Assembly: GCA_023053685.1 (NCBI GenBank)
Contig: JALIGW010000005.1
Span: 19,722,001-19,786,000, forward strand
From: Diadophis punctatus similis
Lineage: Eukaryota; Chordata; Lepidosauria; Squamata; Dipsadidae
Direction: 5' to 3'
DNA length: 64,000 bases
Shown: one piece after another, positions 63,395 through 64,000 of the stretch
How the letters are laid out: the number at the start of each line of letters is the position of its first letter
How positions within the stretch are numbered: position 1 is the first letter of the stretch
Notes under the pieces: model-generated
Database searches by the model: none
Seen by the model: only the letters and a program-made list of their open reading frames with translations
Told to the model about the DNA's origin: nothing
Program-made: the position numbers and the translations under genes

Positions 63395-63803
63395 CAGGTA
63401 GTCCTCAATGTACGACTGCAATTGAGTCCAAAATTTATGTTGCTAAGTGAGACATTTGTGTAGTGAGTTTTGATCCATTTTACAACTTTTCTTGCCACAG
63501 TTGTCAGGTGAATCACTGTAGTTATTAAGTTAGTAAGCCTGGTTGTTAAGTGAATCTGGCTTCCCCGTTGACTTTGCTTGTCAGAAGGTCGCAAAAGGTG
63601 ATCACCTGATCCCAGGGACACCGCAACTGTCAAAAATATGAACCAGTTGCCAAGCATCTGAATTTTGATCACGTCAAAATTATTAACAACTGCAGTGATT
63701 CACTTAACAACGGTGGCAACAAAGATAATAAAGTGGAGCAAAACTCACTTAACAAATGTTCCGATTAACAACAGAAATTTTTGGCTCAGTTGTGGCTGTA
63801 GGT
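63395..63803 (-). mobile_element. TA-flanked DNA transposon, copy 3, interrupted at the right
   Basis: Starts CAGGTAGTCCTCAATGTACG and runs about 409 bp, in the same orientation as the 5542 copy. Near its other end (GTGGCTGTAGGT) it is cut by the family A MITE beginning at 63804, so its true right terminus should lie outside the window. Confidence 0.75.
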
Positions 63804-64000
63804 CAGAGGTAGGTTTCAGCAGGTTCTGACCAGTTCTGAAGAACCGGTAGTGGAAATTTTGAGTAGTTCGGAGAACCAGTAAATACCACCTCTGGCTGGC
63901 CCCATCCCCCATCTATTCTCTGCCTCCTGAGTCCCAGCTGATCGGGAGGAAATGGGGATTTTGCAGTAACCTTCCCCTGGAGTTGGGTGGGAATGGAGAT
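63804..64000. mobile_element. hAT-type MITE, family A, copy 9, cut by the window edge
   Basis: Starts CAGAGGTAGGTTTCAGCAGG, then GAACCGGTAGTGGAAATTTT, GGCTGGCCCC, and the first units of the 42-bp repeat. The right end and the second duplication are beyond the window. Confidence 0.9.

Overview
This is vertebrate nuclear DNA, most likely from a colubroid snake. It carries one spliced protein gene with long, transposon-rich introns and no bacterial-type gene packing. The repeat content points to squamates: tRNA-derived SINEs of squamate type, L2-like and CR1-like LINEs, and LINE 3' ends running into AGAAT-class pentanucleotide arrays, as described for the Snake1/L3 CR1 LINEs of colubroid snakes. 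Many short hAT-type elements also carry clean 8-bp target-site duplications (TSDs).

The gene is JAKMIP3 (Janus kinase and microtubule interacting protein 3, also called NECC2), on the + strand. I placed thirteen coding exons by hand: 10075-10307 (ATG at 10173), 17671-18168, 35590-35805, 37312-37431, 42752-42898, 43434-43565, 45016-45051 (a 36-bp microexon), 45434-45493, 47053-47181, 50910-51038, 53459-53542, 61273-61335 and 62556-62654. Joined, they give 1848 coding bases, or 616 codons, with no interruption. All introns are phase 0 with GT-AG ends. The 3' part of the gene (roughly the last quarter, from comparison with the family) lies beyond the right edge. Any promoter or 5' noncoding exon is upstream or was not recognised. 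I see no second host gene and no structural RNA gene.

The rest is layered mobile DNA. (1) There are seventeen hAT-type elements without a visible transposase, in five terminal families, sixteen of them with an 8-bp TSD (perfect or one mismatch) and one cut by the window edge. Family A (nine copies, 165 bp to 1.9 kb) dominates. (2) There are three copies of a ~385-bp TA-flanked element and one 1.23-kb TA-flanked element with a GC-rich palindrome. (3) L2-like LINEs occur at 6.5-8.1, 15.6, 25.1-26.9, 38.0, 42.1, 48.4-50.2 and 54.4-57.8 kb. The last has both endonuclease and reverse transcriptase regions and is nearly full length. (4) A second, unrelated LINE family lies at 27.1-30.5 kb, with 3' fragments at 11.1, 58.6 and 61.7 kb. 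(5) CR1 ends, a Rex1-like fragment, several SINEs and many microsatellites complete the list.

Nested insertions give a relative order of events. Examples are a LINE inside a LINE inside a hAT element (6.5-8.2 kb), L2 inside CR1 (25.0-27.1 kb), a hAT element inside a LINE (29.4 kb), L2 inside a SINE (54.3-58.0 kb), and a hAT element inside a TA-flanked element (63.8 kb). All work is by eye. Exon and TSD coordinates are exact; outer edges of LINE fragments may be off by several bases.
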